The position numbers and the translations under genes were made by a program. This document shows positions 1-8,997 of a stretch of DNA of 64,000 bases, in pieces. Numbering within the stretch: position 1 is the first letter of the stretch; every line of letters starts with the position of its first letter. Source of the DNA: Chloroflexota bacterium (GTDB lineage Bacteria > Chloroflexota > Dehalococcoidia > Lucifugimonadales > UBA3495); NCBI GenBank assembly GCA_009837355.1, contig VXTR01000063.1, positions 1 to 64,000 of the forward strand, written 5' to 3'. The notes below the pieces were generated by a model. The model was not told the origin of the DNA and made no database searches. It worked only from the letters and a program-made list of their open reading frames with translations.

Positions 1-2
1 GC

Positions 3-1100
3 TTGCTCACAGTCTACACCCCAACCGGCATCCCGACTTTTGAGACAGGCTCCTTCTGGCATTACAACACCTCCAAGCGGGGAGTTACCTTGAACCTGGA
101 GATGGAGGACGGGCGCCGGCTGTTCCAGCAAATGGCGGAGCAGGCGGATGTGATACTCGAGACATGCCGGCCCGGCTATCTGGCCTCCCTGGGGCTGGGG
201 TACGAAGATCTGGCAACCCGAAACCCCAGGCTGATTATGTGCTCACTGACCCCCTTTGGGCAGTCCGGGCCGTGGCGGGACTTCCAGACCAGCGACCTGC
301 TGCATCTGGCGGCTGGCGGACAGATGGCTCGGTGTGGCTACGACGAGGAAGTGGTACCAGGCGCTCCGCCCATCGCTCCCGGAGGCGGGCAGGCTTGGCA
401 CATCGGAAGTCACTACGCCTACATCGCCATTGCCGCGGCGCTGGTCAACCGGTCGGTTACGGCCCGGGGGCAGTACATAGACGTCTCGGTGCATGATGCC
501 TGCGCGCTCACGACCGAGGGCCACGTGAATCAGTACATTTACAAAGGAAGGGTGGTTCCGCGACGGACCGGAGGCGGCAACACCAACACCGGGCCCAACG
601 CCCAGGTGATCTGCCAGGATGGAAAATACGTGAATGTCGGTCAGGTTGCCCCGGAGCGGGTGCTGACGCTTGCGCCGTGGATTGATGAGCACGGCCTGGC
701 GGGCGACCTGCTGGATGAAAAGTACCGGGACCCGACGGTCGTCGCCGAGAGCCAGTCACACATTCGCGGAATTTTCGAGAACTTCCTCGCCAACATCCCT
801 CGGGACGAGGCCTACCACGGCTTGCAACGGCGTGGCTCCAACACGGGGGCGATCCGTTCCCCGGACGATGTCATGCAGGACCCTCACCTGGAGGACCGGG
901 GATTCTGGACAGACGTGGAATACCCGGAACTTGGCGAGACACTTCGACACCCAGGCCCAGGCGCCATCTTCAACGGCTCACCCTGGAGGATATCCCGGCG
1001 CGCACCTTTCGTCGGGGAGCACAACGAGGAAGTCCTGTGCGGGGAGTTGGGACTGTCAAAGGAGGAGTTGGCTGCTCTGGCTGAGAAAGGTACGGTGTAG
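3..1100 (+). CDS. Family III CoA-transferase (CaiB/BaiF), 5' end outside window
   Basis: Transfers CoA between acyl-CoA and a free organic acid in the cytoplasm. The frame is open to the window edge. The usual N-terminus (LEGIRVLDL-type Rossmann start, about 35-40 residues) is missing, so the real start lies upstream and the first in-window codon is not a genuine start. Visible family motifs are NTSKRGVTLNL, TPFGQSGPW, and IDVSVHDA, whose final Asp (residue 165 of the visible part) aligns with the catalytic Asp169 of formyl-CoA transferase. The C-terminal APFVGEHNEEVL motif is normal for the family. Substrate cannot be told. The gene ends about 90 bases before an insertion-sequence island. 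Confidence 0.9.
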   Translation: MLTVYTPTGIPTFETGSFWHYNTSKRGVTLNLEMEDGRRLFQQMAEQADVILETCRPGYLASLGLGYEDLATRNPRLIMCSLTPFGQSGPWRDFQTSDLLHLAAGGQMARCGYDEEVVPGAPPIAPGGGQAWHIGSHYAYIAIAAALVNRSVTARGQYIDVSVHDACALTTEGHVNQYIYKGRVVPRRTGGGNTNTGPNAQVICQDGKYVNVGQVAPERVLTLAPWIDEHGLAGDLLDEKYRDPTVVAESQSHIRGIFENFLANIPRDEAYHGLQRRGSNTGAIRSPDDVMQDPHLEDRGFWTDVEYPELGETLRHPGPGAIFNGSPWRISRRAPFVGEHNEEVLCGELGLSKEELAALAEKGTV

Positions 1101-1157
1101 CCGGGCCGGCCAATGTAGACCCCCCGAACTATGTACCAGTAGACAGGAGAATCTGTT

Positions 1158-1176
1158 GTTGTCCAGCGATTCCGTC
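1158..1176 (+). repeat. Left arm of 19-bp inverted repeat bounding the IS island
   Basis: GTTGTCCAGCGATTCCGTC matches the reverse complement of 6847-6865 at 18 of 19 positions. The pair encloses all insertion sequences in this region. It lies 14 bases outside the end of the first ISNCY-like element. Confidence 0.7.
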
Positions 1177-1190
1177 CTCTGTTTTGAAAA

Positions 1191-2753
1191 GCGAATATGT
1201 CACCCAGGTTAGTCTGCAGCCATCTGCGATTGGGTCAGGAGCAAGGCCTCGGCCTTGGCGCGCTCCTTGGCGCTGAGCAGTTTGGTAGGGGGGCTCTCGG
1301 CCCGGGCATATTTCCTGGTGGCCACTCGAGACATCCCCAGTTCCCTAGCGATGGCCCGCAGGGACAGTCCCCGGCTTTTGGCCCGCTGGACCGCCTCCCA
1401 TCGAGCCTGCTGGGTGGCATGGGCTTGCGGATGAGCTGGTGGCGCAGGGGTTTCCCCTTGGCAGCGGCCTTGGCCCGCCTCTCCACTGTGGACTCCAAGT
1501 CCGCCAGGAGCTTCCGCTGGGTCTCATCCAGGTGACGGCCAGCTTGGCTGTCAGGTTCGTCTGACCCCTGAGTAGAGGTGAAGTGGCCGGTGCCTCATCC
1601 CCACGATGCTGAGGTGGGCGGGTCCCCCTCCTGGAAATCGACGGTTTTCCCTGATACCGGATTATCAGCTCCCCGCCACACCGTTCCAGCACCTCCACCT
1701 GGAGCCCGGCGTAGCTGCGCCGTTCGGCCCCGGGCAGCAGTTGCAGCACCCGCCACTGGTAGTGAACCGTGTTGTCCCGGGCCATCTTGCGAGCGTGCCG
1801 GATGCTGACCGTCTCGGTGAGAGACAGGTCAGCGGGTATCGGCCGGTAGGCTGTCTCCGGCTGTTCCGCCGCCACGGCGAAGCGCCGGTTGAACCGGGGC
1901 AGGAATTCTTGCAGGACTTCATTGGCTTGGTCAATGGTGCTGGCTCCGGCCAAGCGCAGTTCGGTGACCAGCCGGTCCTGGAAGGTGGAAGCCATCCGCT
2001 CGACCCGTCCTTTGGCCTGGGGAGACATAGCGAAGATCTGCTGGATCCCCAACTCCCGCATCACCCGGGCGCACTGGGTGGACTAGTAGAGCATCGGCCC
2101 CTGGCGGGCGTTGTATTTGAAGGCGGCGTGGCGGTCGCTGTAGAGGGCCAAGGGAATTCCCCATTGTTCCACCAGCCCCTCCAGGAGAACAAGTTAGCCC
2201 CGGGTGTCCTCGCTGGGGTGAAAGACCGACTGGGCCACCACGCCGGTGGCGTCGTCCACCGCCAGCAGCAGCACGAACTTGGGGCCTCGGTCTTCCAGCC
2301 AGGGGTGGTGACTGCCGTCCACCTGGATGAGCATCCCCTCCTGGGGCATGCGCTTCCTCCGGAACCGGTGTTGCTGGGAACGGCGGCTTCTCGGGATGCC
2401 CATGCCAGCCTTGACCAGAATGCGCCGCACCGTGGGCCGGCTCAGGTCGATCCCTTCTCGCTCCCTGAGCAACTCAGTGAAGTGGCTGTGGTTGGCGCCT
2501 GAATAATGATTGCTGGCCAGCTTCACCACCGCGGCTGCCGCCTCTTCAGGCACGGCGTTGTGGGGCCTCCGTCCCCGGTTGCCGTGGGCGACAGCCGCGG
2601 GACCGTCCTTACGGTAAGCCGCCAACAGACGCTTGGTGTGACGCTCACTGATTCCCATGATCTCAGCGGCCTGGGCGATGGGAAGGTGGTGTTCCAGCAC
2701 GGTGTTGAGCACGTTGTTTCAATGTCACTTCCCTCATGGGGTGACATTTTCGC
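1191..2753 (-). mobile_element. ISNCY-like insertion sequence, copy 1 (decayed)
   Basis: Terminal inverted repeats are visible: GCGAATATGTCACCC at 1191-1205 and GGGTGACATTTTCGC at 2739-2753, 14 of 15 bases paired. The 1,563-bp element holds one transposase gene read leftward and now broken. No convincing target-site duplication is seen. It is a diverged sibling of the element at 3630-5205. Confidence 0.8.
1209..2712 (-). pseudogene. ISNCY-like DDE transposase, multiply disrupted
   Basis: The protein order is an N-terminal helix-turn-helix (AAEIMGISERHTKRLLAAYR), a DDE integrase core (IQVDGSHHPWL, LLLAVDDATG, MSPQAKGRVER), and a C-terminal resolvase-type HTH (GLSLRAIARELGMSR). Damage includes a TAA at 2194-2196 and a TAG at 2083-2085, both in the main frame. 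At least two frameshifts between about 1380 and 1560 separate the core from the HTH tail, which ends with TAA at 1209-1211. Compared with copy 2, about 20 bases are missing just after the ancestral ATG. It cannot make a full transposase. Confidence 0.85.
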
Positions 2754-2891
2754 TGAACAATTAGCCGGTGACCAAATCGTAAAACAGCAACAAGAATCGC
2801 CGCGAACTATAGGCCAGTTCGCCAGGGTCAATGACCACCGGTGGGCGCCACCACGGCGTTCATTGCCGCACTTCGATTTTGAGGTGCAGCG

Positions 2892-3481
2892 ATGGCGTAC
2901 CAGGAGGTGCTCCGAGAGGAGATACAGGAAGTGATCCGCCGGTGGCAGTCGGGAGCCAGCCACCGGCGGATAGCGGGAGGGACGGGATTGTCGCGGGCGA
3001 CGGTGCACAAGTATCTGTCGGCGGCGAAAGGGGAGGGGATTGACCAGGACGGTCCGGCGGCCAGCGAAGAGCAGTTGAGCCGGTTGGCTGGGATCAGCCG
3101 GGCTGGGCCGCGGCAGGTGGAGACGCCGGTTGAGGACAGCCTGGCGCCGTGGGCGACCAAATTTGCCAGTGGCTGACCGGGGACCGGTTGAAGGTGACGC
3201 GGATCCAGGAGCTGCTGGAAACGCGAGGCTGTACGGTGTCGTACACGTCGTTGCGTCGGTTCATCCGTAAGCGCAATTGGGGACGGCGCAGCGTCCCGAC
3301 GGTGCGGATGGCTGACACCGAGCCCGGCGAGGTGGCTGAGGCGGATTTCGGCCGGCTGGGGATGATCACCGACCCGGCCACGGGCAAGCGCCGGGTGGTC
3401 TGGGCGCTGATCATCGGGCTGGCGCACTCCCGGCATTGCTTCGTTTGGCCGACGCACCGCCAGCAGCTGGAGGACGTGTGA
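2892..3481 (+). pseudogene. IS21-family IstA transposase fragment
   Basis: The first 94 residues contain an HTH (RRIAGGTGLSRATVHKYLS). A one-base shift near 3150 moves the frame to a continuation reading LLETRGCTVSYTSLRRFIRK and the start of the integrase core (EVAEADFGRLGM, VVWALIIGLAHSRH). The match stops at about 200 residues, where IstA is usually about 400-500, and no istB follows. This is a dead 5' remnant trapped between the two ISNCY-like copies. Confidence 0.75.
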
Positions 3482-3629
3482 ACGGTGGAGAGAATATGTG
3501 CCGGCGGGGCGGCTTGGTCACTGATGTAGGGCGGTTGAGAACTGTACCACCCGCCGCTTTCCATAGGGCTGATTTTCATCCTGTGGAAGGTGTCGTTGGT
3601 CTACGATTCGGTCAGTGCCTAATTGATCA

Positions 3630-5205
3630 GGGAAAATGTCAGTCCCATGAAGGACGTGACATTGAACCAGCTAGAACAGACGAGACTCCACGTGCTCAAC
3701 TCAGTACTCGAACACCAGCTACCGGTGGCCCAGGCCGCCGAGATCCTGGGGGTGAGTGAACGCCATGCCTGGCGACTTCTGGCGGCCTATCGGAGGGAAG
3801 GCGCCGCCGCACTCGCTCACGGGAACCGCGGCCGTAAACCACGCAACACCGTGTCTGACGACGAGGCCAACGCGGTGGTCCAGCTGGCCAGCACCACCTA
3901 CGCCGGCGCCAACCACACCCACCTCACCGAGTTGCTCAGGGAAAGGGAAGGCATCGACCTCAGCCGGCCCACGGTGCGGCGCATCCTGACCCGTGCGGGC
4001 ATCTCCAGCCCACGTCACCGGCGTCCCCCAAACACAGGGTGCGCCGGCAGCGGATGCCCCAGGCGGGGATGCTGGTGCAGATCGACGGCAGTTTCCACCG
4101 GTGGCTGGGCGACGACGGTCCCCAATTCACCCTGCTGCTGGCGGTGGACGACGCCACCAGCGCCGTGGCCAGCGCGGTGTTCAGTCCCGAGGAGGACACC
4201 CGCAGCTACTTCACCCTGATGCAGGGTCTGATCGAACGCTGGGGACGGCCCATTGCGCTGTACGGCGACCGCCACGGCGTGTTCAAGTTTTCCGGCAGGC
4301 CCAGACACATCCAGCCACCGGTGGAGGCTACCCACTTCAGCAAAGCCATTGCCGAACTGGGCATCGGGCAGATTTTCGCCCGCTCGCCACAGGCCAAAGG
4401 TCGCGTGGAACGAGCGGCGGGAACCTTCCAGGACCGGCTGGTGACCGAACTGCGTCTGGCTGGGGCCAAGACCATTGACCAGGCCAACGCCGTGCTACGG
4501 GACTTCCTGCCCCGCTACAACACCCAGTTTGCCGTGCCGGCCGAAGTGTCCGATCCAGTCTACCGTCCGTGGTGCTCACCGCGGCCTCTGGAGCAGATCC
4601 TCTGCTTCAAGCACCCCCGCAAGGTGGCCAGGGACAACACGGTGAAATACAACTGGCGCACCCTGCAACTGCTACCCGGCACCGAGCGTCCCAGCTACGC
4701 CGGCGTCCAGGTGGAGGTCCTCGAACACACTGACGGCCGACTCCAAGTGCGCGACGAGGGTGAGATCATCCCCAGTCGACCCGCGCCCTCCAGGGCTGGC
4801 GCCCTGCGCGCTTCCCACGGCGCGCTGTCTCCCACGCCGGAGATCAGCCGCATCGTGAAACGCCTGGGCAACCATCGCCTCAGCCAACCCCAGCTGCGTA
4901 ACCTGACTAACCTCGAACCCGATCCCATAGTCGAAGATGACGACCATGTCGGCGACGCTGAACGCGAAACTCAGGCTCCGGAGGAACGACCGCTGTCGCC
5001 TCGCTAACTGGCGCTGTGGAAGGCCGTGCAGGAGGCCAAAGTCCAGGGCATATCCCTGCGCGAGATCGCACGACAACTGGGGATCTCCCGCAACACGTTA
5101 CGGAAGTACACCCGTGCCCTCACACAGCCCACCAACCGGCCTCACCACCGTGCTGCCAGGCGTCTGCCCCAATTGACTGCCAAACGATCGGACTGACAGA
5201 TTCCC
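3630..5205 (+). mobile_element. ISNCY-like insertion sequence, copy 2 (decayed)
   Basis: Ends are GGGAAAATGTCAGTCC (3630-3645) and GGACTGACAGATTCCC (5190-5205), 14 of 16 bases paired. The 1,576-bp element carries one rightward transposase gene related to copy 1 across its whole length but clearly diverged, so the copies are not a recent duplication. The IS1182-like element begins five bases beyond its right end. Confidence 0.8.
3647..5196 (+). pseudogene. ISNCY-like DDE transposase with frameshift and early stop
   Basis: The ATG at 3647 lies beside the left terminal repeat. The HTH (AAEILGVSERHAWRLLAAYR) is followed by a -1 frame change near 4030, after which the DDE core continues (LVQIDGSFHRWL, LLLAVDDATS, SPQAKGRVERAAGTF). 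A TAA at 5005-5007 then interrupts the C-terminal HTH (GISLREIARQLGISRN), which would otherwise run to TGA at 5194-5196 inside the right terminal repeat. Copy 1 reads through the equivalent of the frameshift site without any shift, so the change is probably inactivating rather than regulatory. Confidence 0.8.
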
Positions 5206-5210
5206 TTTGC

Positions 5211-6834
5211 ACGGCTTGTTGAGAAAGTCGCCGAAACGGCAGTAGTTTTACCGCAGCGCAGGCCTGAGGCGAAGGGTCAGCCAGATTATCCATCCGGAGC
5301 ACGATGACAGTGCAGTGAAAAACGCTGCTGCCTCAGCCACGTTGCGCCTGACATCCTGGGCAATGGCATCGGCGGGTGCCACCAGACTGGGCGGCCCGAC
5401 GCCGCGACCCAGTCTCCGCGCCATCTTTAGCACGTTGTGGGCCAGCGCGGCCATGTAACCCTCGCTGTCTACCTTCCATAGTCTTCTCAGCCGAGACTTT
5501 TCCCATCCCAAGCGATCAAGGGAGGCGAAGGTTCCTTCCGCGATGGTTTTCCTGTGGAACTGCTCCCGATGATAAGACGACGAACGATTACGCTCTTGTA
5601 TCTTCAAGTAGAGGGGATAATACATCGTAAGGCCGAGGCGTCTGCGTTTATGTCCCTCGGGGAGGCATGTTCTTTTGAAGGGACACGCCTGACACTCCTT
5701 CTGACGCGCGACGTACTCGTAGGTATGGTGCCGTGGGTGTAGACTCCCACGGCGCAGGATTTTGCCTTGGGGGCAAATCAAGTGATCGCCGTGATAAACG
5801 AAATCGCCGTTGGCTACCATGCTGGCCGCCTGCTTGGGATGCATGGGGATGTATTCCACGATGCCCCGCCCTTCCAAATGCTCCCTGAGTTCGCCGACGT
5901 TGTAGGCGGTGTCCGCCGCCAGCGATACTGGTTGTAGCGGGAGCCCATCCAAAAGGTCCTGAACCGCTTTCCACTCGCCGGTCGATGCATGGGTTATCCC
6001 TCTGGATACGATGAAACCGCCCCGATCAACGATAACGTTCTCCTGATAGCTCAACGCGGAAGGATTCCCTACCCGAGAAGTCCGCCACCGGGCGTCGGTG
6101 TCCACCGGACTGAGTGGCAACCGGCCTTTTGGATCTTGGAAATACCTGACTTCTTCGCGCTGGACACCGTCGTGGTCAACAGTATTCTCCTCAATCATGA
6201 ACAGACCGTTGACCTCGATGGCGCGTTCCTTGAACTCCGCTACAGACATCCCGCTGGGCGACAACCCATGGCTGCTCACGTTGGCCTTGACCAGGCTGGA
6301 GTCCACATATATCTCCGGCGACAGCATCCCCAGCCACAGCAACTCGTCGTTCAGACCGTCAAAGATCGCCGCGAAGCCATCCCGACCGATCCGGTCGATG
6401 AAGTGGCTGATGCTAGAATGGTCGAACACCGGATCGTCGATGGTCAGAAAACAAAACCATCTGTAGGCGATGTTCTCGGAGATGGCCGAGCACAATCTGC
6501 GGAAGGACGAGATGTTGTACAGCGAGCAGATCAGCAGTGCTCTCACCATCACCTCGGGATGGATCGCCGGCCTACCGAAGTCGGGACAGTAGCAGTCTTC
6601 CAGGGGCGCCACCAGTTTGGCGAAGTCCAGTTGCTCGTCGATGCGGATCAAAAGGTGATTGGGATCAATGAAATCCGGCAACTGTTTGGTGGTGAACTGG
6701 AACAACGTGGAATCCCTGCGGGACCGGTCCAAAGGCTCAATCATCGTCGTCCTCGTCAATACCCGATTGTCCCGGCATTGTATTCCAACTCACCGTTCCA
6801 CCCAAAGACAACCCCGACTTTTTCAACAAGCCGT
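5211..6834 (-). mobile_element. IS1182-like insertion sequence, apparently intact
   Basis: Inverted ends are ACGGCTTGTTGAGAAAGTCG (5211-5230) and CGACTTTTTCAACAAGCCGT (6815-6834), 19 of 20 bases paired. They enclose a single full-length transposase gene on the minus strand. No target duplication could be found. It is the only element here whose gene is uninterrupted. Confidence 0.85.
5248..6759 (-). CDS. IS1182-family transposase
   Basis: The 503-residue protein has an N-terminal domain of the IS5/IS1182 type (residues about 25-115, with RPAIHPEVMVRALLICSLY) and a DDE catalytic core. Plausible catalytic acids are D153 in IYVDSSLVKAN, D283 in SLAADTAYNVGE and E408 in TIAEGTFASLDRLGWEKSRLR. 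Cysteines 329, 356, 359 and 365 form the small Cys cluster common in this family before the last catalytic Glu. Length is normal and there is no internal stop, so the element may still be active. It lies wholly between the element's inverted repeats. Confidence 0.9.
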   Translation of the reverse strand: MTRTTMIEPLDRSRRDSTLFQFTTKQLPDFIDPNHLLIRIDEQLDFAKLVAPLEDCYCPDFGRPAIHPEVMVRALLICSLYNISSFRRLCSAISENIAYRWFCFLTIDDPVFDHSSISHFIDRIGRDGFAAIFDGLNDELLWLGMLSPEIYVDSSLVKANVSSHGLSPSGMSVAEFKERAIEVNGLFMIEENTVDHDGVQREEVRYFQDPKGRLPLSPVDTDARWRTSRVGNPSALSYQENVIVDRGGFIVSRGITHASTGEWKAVQDLLDGLPLQPVSLAADTAYNVGELREHLEGRGIVEYIPMHPKQAASMVANGDFVYHGDHLICPQGKILRRGSLHPRHHTYEYVARQKECQACPFKRTCLPEGHKRRRLGLTMYYPLYLKIQERNRSSSYHREQFHRKTIAEGTFASLDRLGWEKSRLRRLWKVDSEGYMAALAHNVLKMARRLGRGVGPPSLVAPADAIAQDVRRNVAEAAAFFTALSSCSGWIIWLTLRLRPALR

Positions 6835-6846
6835 TCCATTTAAACT

Positions 6847-6865
6847 GACAGAATCGCTGGACAAC
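6847..6865 (-). repeat. Right arm of 19-bp inverted repeat bounding the IS island
   Basis: GACAGAATCGCTGGACAAC is the reverse complement of 1158-1176 with one mismatch. It lies 12 bases outside the IS1182-like element. Confidence 0.7.
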
Positions 6866-7141
6866 CCTGAATCAGCGATCAAGCCGCCCGACCGGTACAT
6901 TTTCTCTCCGCCATTCACACCACAAACCAAGAAGCGCCTGCTGCTATAGCAGGGGCTTCCTGGCAGCTCTATCCAACATAGTTTCGGACACCCGACCGTC
7001 TTGCGGCGTAAGGGTTTTGGCTGCGATCGAAGGGATACCCCAATAGCTGACCATGCTTGCCAGACTTGGAAAGATTCCGGGGAGGGTTACGCCTTGCAAA
7101 TGCAAGGCGCGGTCTTGATAATGTGGACCAAAGGCTTACGG

Positions 7142-7219
7142 TTGCCCATTTGGGGCGGTAAACCCCTTATATTGCGACCTCCCAACGAAAAGTTCGCAGT
7201 ACGGCCCCTTTAGGCCCAC
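7142..7219 (+). repeat. Left diverged direct repeat flanking the ATPase-HNH module
   Basis: The core at 7177-7219 matches 9993-10035 at 32 of 43 ungapped positions, including identical blocks ACCTCCCA, GTTCGCA and TTAGGCCCAC. Weaker similarity extends left to TTGCCC. On the minus strand both copies read VGLxxPxCExxxGR, so they may be relics of one gene. Confidence 0.55.
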
Positions 7220-7480
7220 CGGAACAGTTGCTCGTGGTTTGCGGATGATCGCCGGGACGGTCGCTGAATTCCTCCCTGATTTTGCCCAAAGAACGAAGTC
7301 ACCCACATCTCCAATCGGTAGAGATGCGCAATCGATTTCACTTACACAATAGCGCTCCATCGCTGTTGTGATACCATACCGTTAGCCATTCTCCGAGGAA
7401 CGCGAGTCCCATCAACTGAAATCTTTGGGGAAAACCCCACAAAGGCCGCTTCAGCGCCTTGCTCTCCGTGGAGCGCTGCG

Positions 7481-7489
7481 TGTGATACT
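7481..7489 (+). promoter_or_regulatory. Possible extended -10 promoter of the Septu-like operon
   Basis: TGTGATACT fits an extended -10 (TGnGATACT) placed 24 bases before the ATG. The same GTGTGATACTC string precedes the membrane-protein gene at 46269. No good -35 is seen. A GGGAG ribosome site follows closely before the ATG. Confidence 0.35.
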
Positions 7490-7512
7490 CAGGACATGGC
7501 CGGGAGCACCAA

Positions 7513-8997
7513 ATGCGTTTTTTTGTGAAAAACCGCCGGGAGCCTACGCCGTCAAGCGATGAATATCCCTTTGTCGTCCTAAACAACGACAACTGGGATG
7601 ACTATCATTTTAAGACGATGTTCCACCCGGTGATCCACGCCAAACCGGGTTTGACGGTGGAGCTTCCTGAAGTCAAGATCCTGAAACGCGACCAGGGGTA
7701 TGGACGCACTGAGATCTCGCGGGTTTTCGACTCGCTCGACAATACGTATTGCTCGTTGGGGCAGGAATTGGCGTACTATGAGAACCTTCTTATGCTTGAA
7801 CCCAACGACAGGGAACAGTACTTGACAGCTTTGAGGGACGCAGCAACTGATCCCACCATTCGCAAGGATTTCGAAAATGAAGAGGGATTCAAAACCTCCC
7901 TGTTACGTTGGAGCTCAGCAGAACACGCGCTGGAAGCCGCCCAGAGCGTTCTTGCGGGCACGGAAGGAGAAAACGGAGAGTTTACATTTACTTTTTACAC
8001 TACTTTCGGTGATAACGAAATCTCCGCTAAATTCAGTTATTGTGAGGTACAAGGCCTTCCAGGTCGAATAAACACCATCATCGGTTATAACGGTACCGGG
8101 AAAACTCAACTACTCGCGAACCTAGCTCAAGTCGCTGGAGCGGACTCTCATCATCGCGACTTGCCAGATTGGATCACCACTTACGGGCGTATCTCTCCCT
8201 TGGCCCTCCGGTTTGGCAAGGTAGTTGCAATTTCATACAGCGCATTTGACACGTTCGCGATACCTGCCTCGCCGGATTCGCAAAAAGGTTTCGGCTACAC
8301 GTATTGCGGGCTTAGGCGAGTCAACGACCAAAACTCTAGCACCGGCTTGAAAGAAGTCTCGGAAATTGCCGAAGAAATGGCAACCGCAATTTCGCGAATC
8401 AAGATGCTTGTCCGGCACTCGGCTCTCGAACGAGCATTACGACCTCTCAGGGAAGAACCATCGTTCGCCCGCGCTGGCTGTGTACTCGATGTCTTGGCGG
8501 AGGACGAACGCTGGCGTGAGGAATTTAACTCGTTGAGTTCTGGTCACAAAATTTCATTCAACATTATCGTGCAGTTAGTGGCGGCTCTTCAACAAAGGTC
8601 TTTGGTTCTGATTGATGAACCGGAATCGCACCTTCATCCTCCGCTGCTGGCTGCCCTGATGAAAGGAATAACTAATGCCCTGGAAGCACATCGGTCATAT
8701 GCGGTTATAGCAACCCACTCGCCGGTGGTACTGCAAGAAATCGCGTCACGCTACGCCCGTGTGCTCAGCAGGAATGGTTCCCAGAACGCTTTCGAAGAGC
8801 CAGAAATTGAGACCTTCGGTGAGAATATCGGATTGTTGACCCGGCACGTGTTTAATTTGGACAATAGCCAGAGTGACTATGTAGGAGTGCTTCGCGAGCT
8901 CGCTAGCATATCCTCGCTGGAAGAAATCGAAGGATTGTTCGTACGAGGGTTGAGCTCTCAGGCTCGCGCTCTGATCATGCAAGCGCATCGCAAGTAG
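7513..8997 (+). CDS. AAA/ABC-type ATPase of a Septu-like defence module (PtuA-like)
   Basis: This 494-residue ATPase has Walker A GYNGTGKT at 191-198, an ABC-like signature LSSG at 341-344, Walker B LVLIDEPE at 364-371 and a switch His in IATHSP (H402). That order is typical of OLD/PtuA-like ATPases. About 150 residues precede the ATPase fold, containing WDDYHFKTMF and an acidic helical segment. They match no domain I can name. The ATG has GGGAG about seven bases upstream. The next gene, an HNH nuclease, starts on the base after its stop, so the two are surely co-translated. In Septu the ATPase is thought to gate the nuclease. Base composition looks more A+T-rich than the neighbours, as expected for a transferred defence cassette. 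Confidence 0.78.
   Translation: MRFFVKNRREPTPSSDEYPFVVLNNDNWDDYHFKTMFHPVIHAKPGLTVELPEVKILKRDQGYGRTEISRVFDSLDNTYCSLGQELAYYENLLMLEPNDREQYLTALRDAATDPTIRKDFENEEGFKTSLLRWSSAEHALEAAQSVLAGTEGENGEFTFTFYTTFGDNEISAKFSYCEVQGLPGRINTIIGYNGTGKTQLLANLAQVAGADSHHRDLPDWITTYGRISPLALRFGKVVAISYSAFDTFAIPASPDSQKGFGYTYCGLRRVNDQNSSTGLKEVSEIAEEMATAISRIKMLVRHSALERALRPLREEPSFARAGCVLDVLAEDERWREEFNSLSSGHKISFNIIVQLVAALQQRSLVLIDEPESHLHPPLLAALMKGITNALEAHRSYAVIATHSPVVLQEIASRYARVLSRNGSQNAFEEPEIETFGENIGLLTRHVFNLDNSQSDYVGVLRELASISSLEEIEGLFVRGLSSQARALIMQAHRK

Larger units (their letters stand above)
6866..7512. other. Gene-free, hairpin-rich stretch upstream of the Septu-like module
   Basis: No credible gene is seen. Structures present are a stem GAAGC/GCTTC plus CCTGCT/AGCAGG at 6932-6960 and a perfect 9-bp inverted repeat CGCCTTGCA-AA-TGCAAGGCG at 7090-7109. 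There is also the left flanking direct repeat, a hairpin CTTTG...CAAAG at 7423-7443, and CAGCGC...GCGCTG at 7452-7478. No reverse transcriptase gene accompanies them, so a retron RNA is not supported. Confidence 0.5.

Noticed and set aside
4010-4045. Programmed -1 frameshift at the slippery string C CCA AAC in ISNCY copy 2
   Set aside because: The string is a canonical slippery heptamer in the correct phase, but the sibling copy encodes the same region in one frame and copy 2 also has a premature stop. A chance inactivating indel is simpler.
6843-6857. A third ISNCY terminal repeat right of the IS1182-like element
   Set aside because: The similarity is limited to about 10 of 12 bases and is better explained by the 19-bp inverted repeat paired with 1158-1176.
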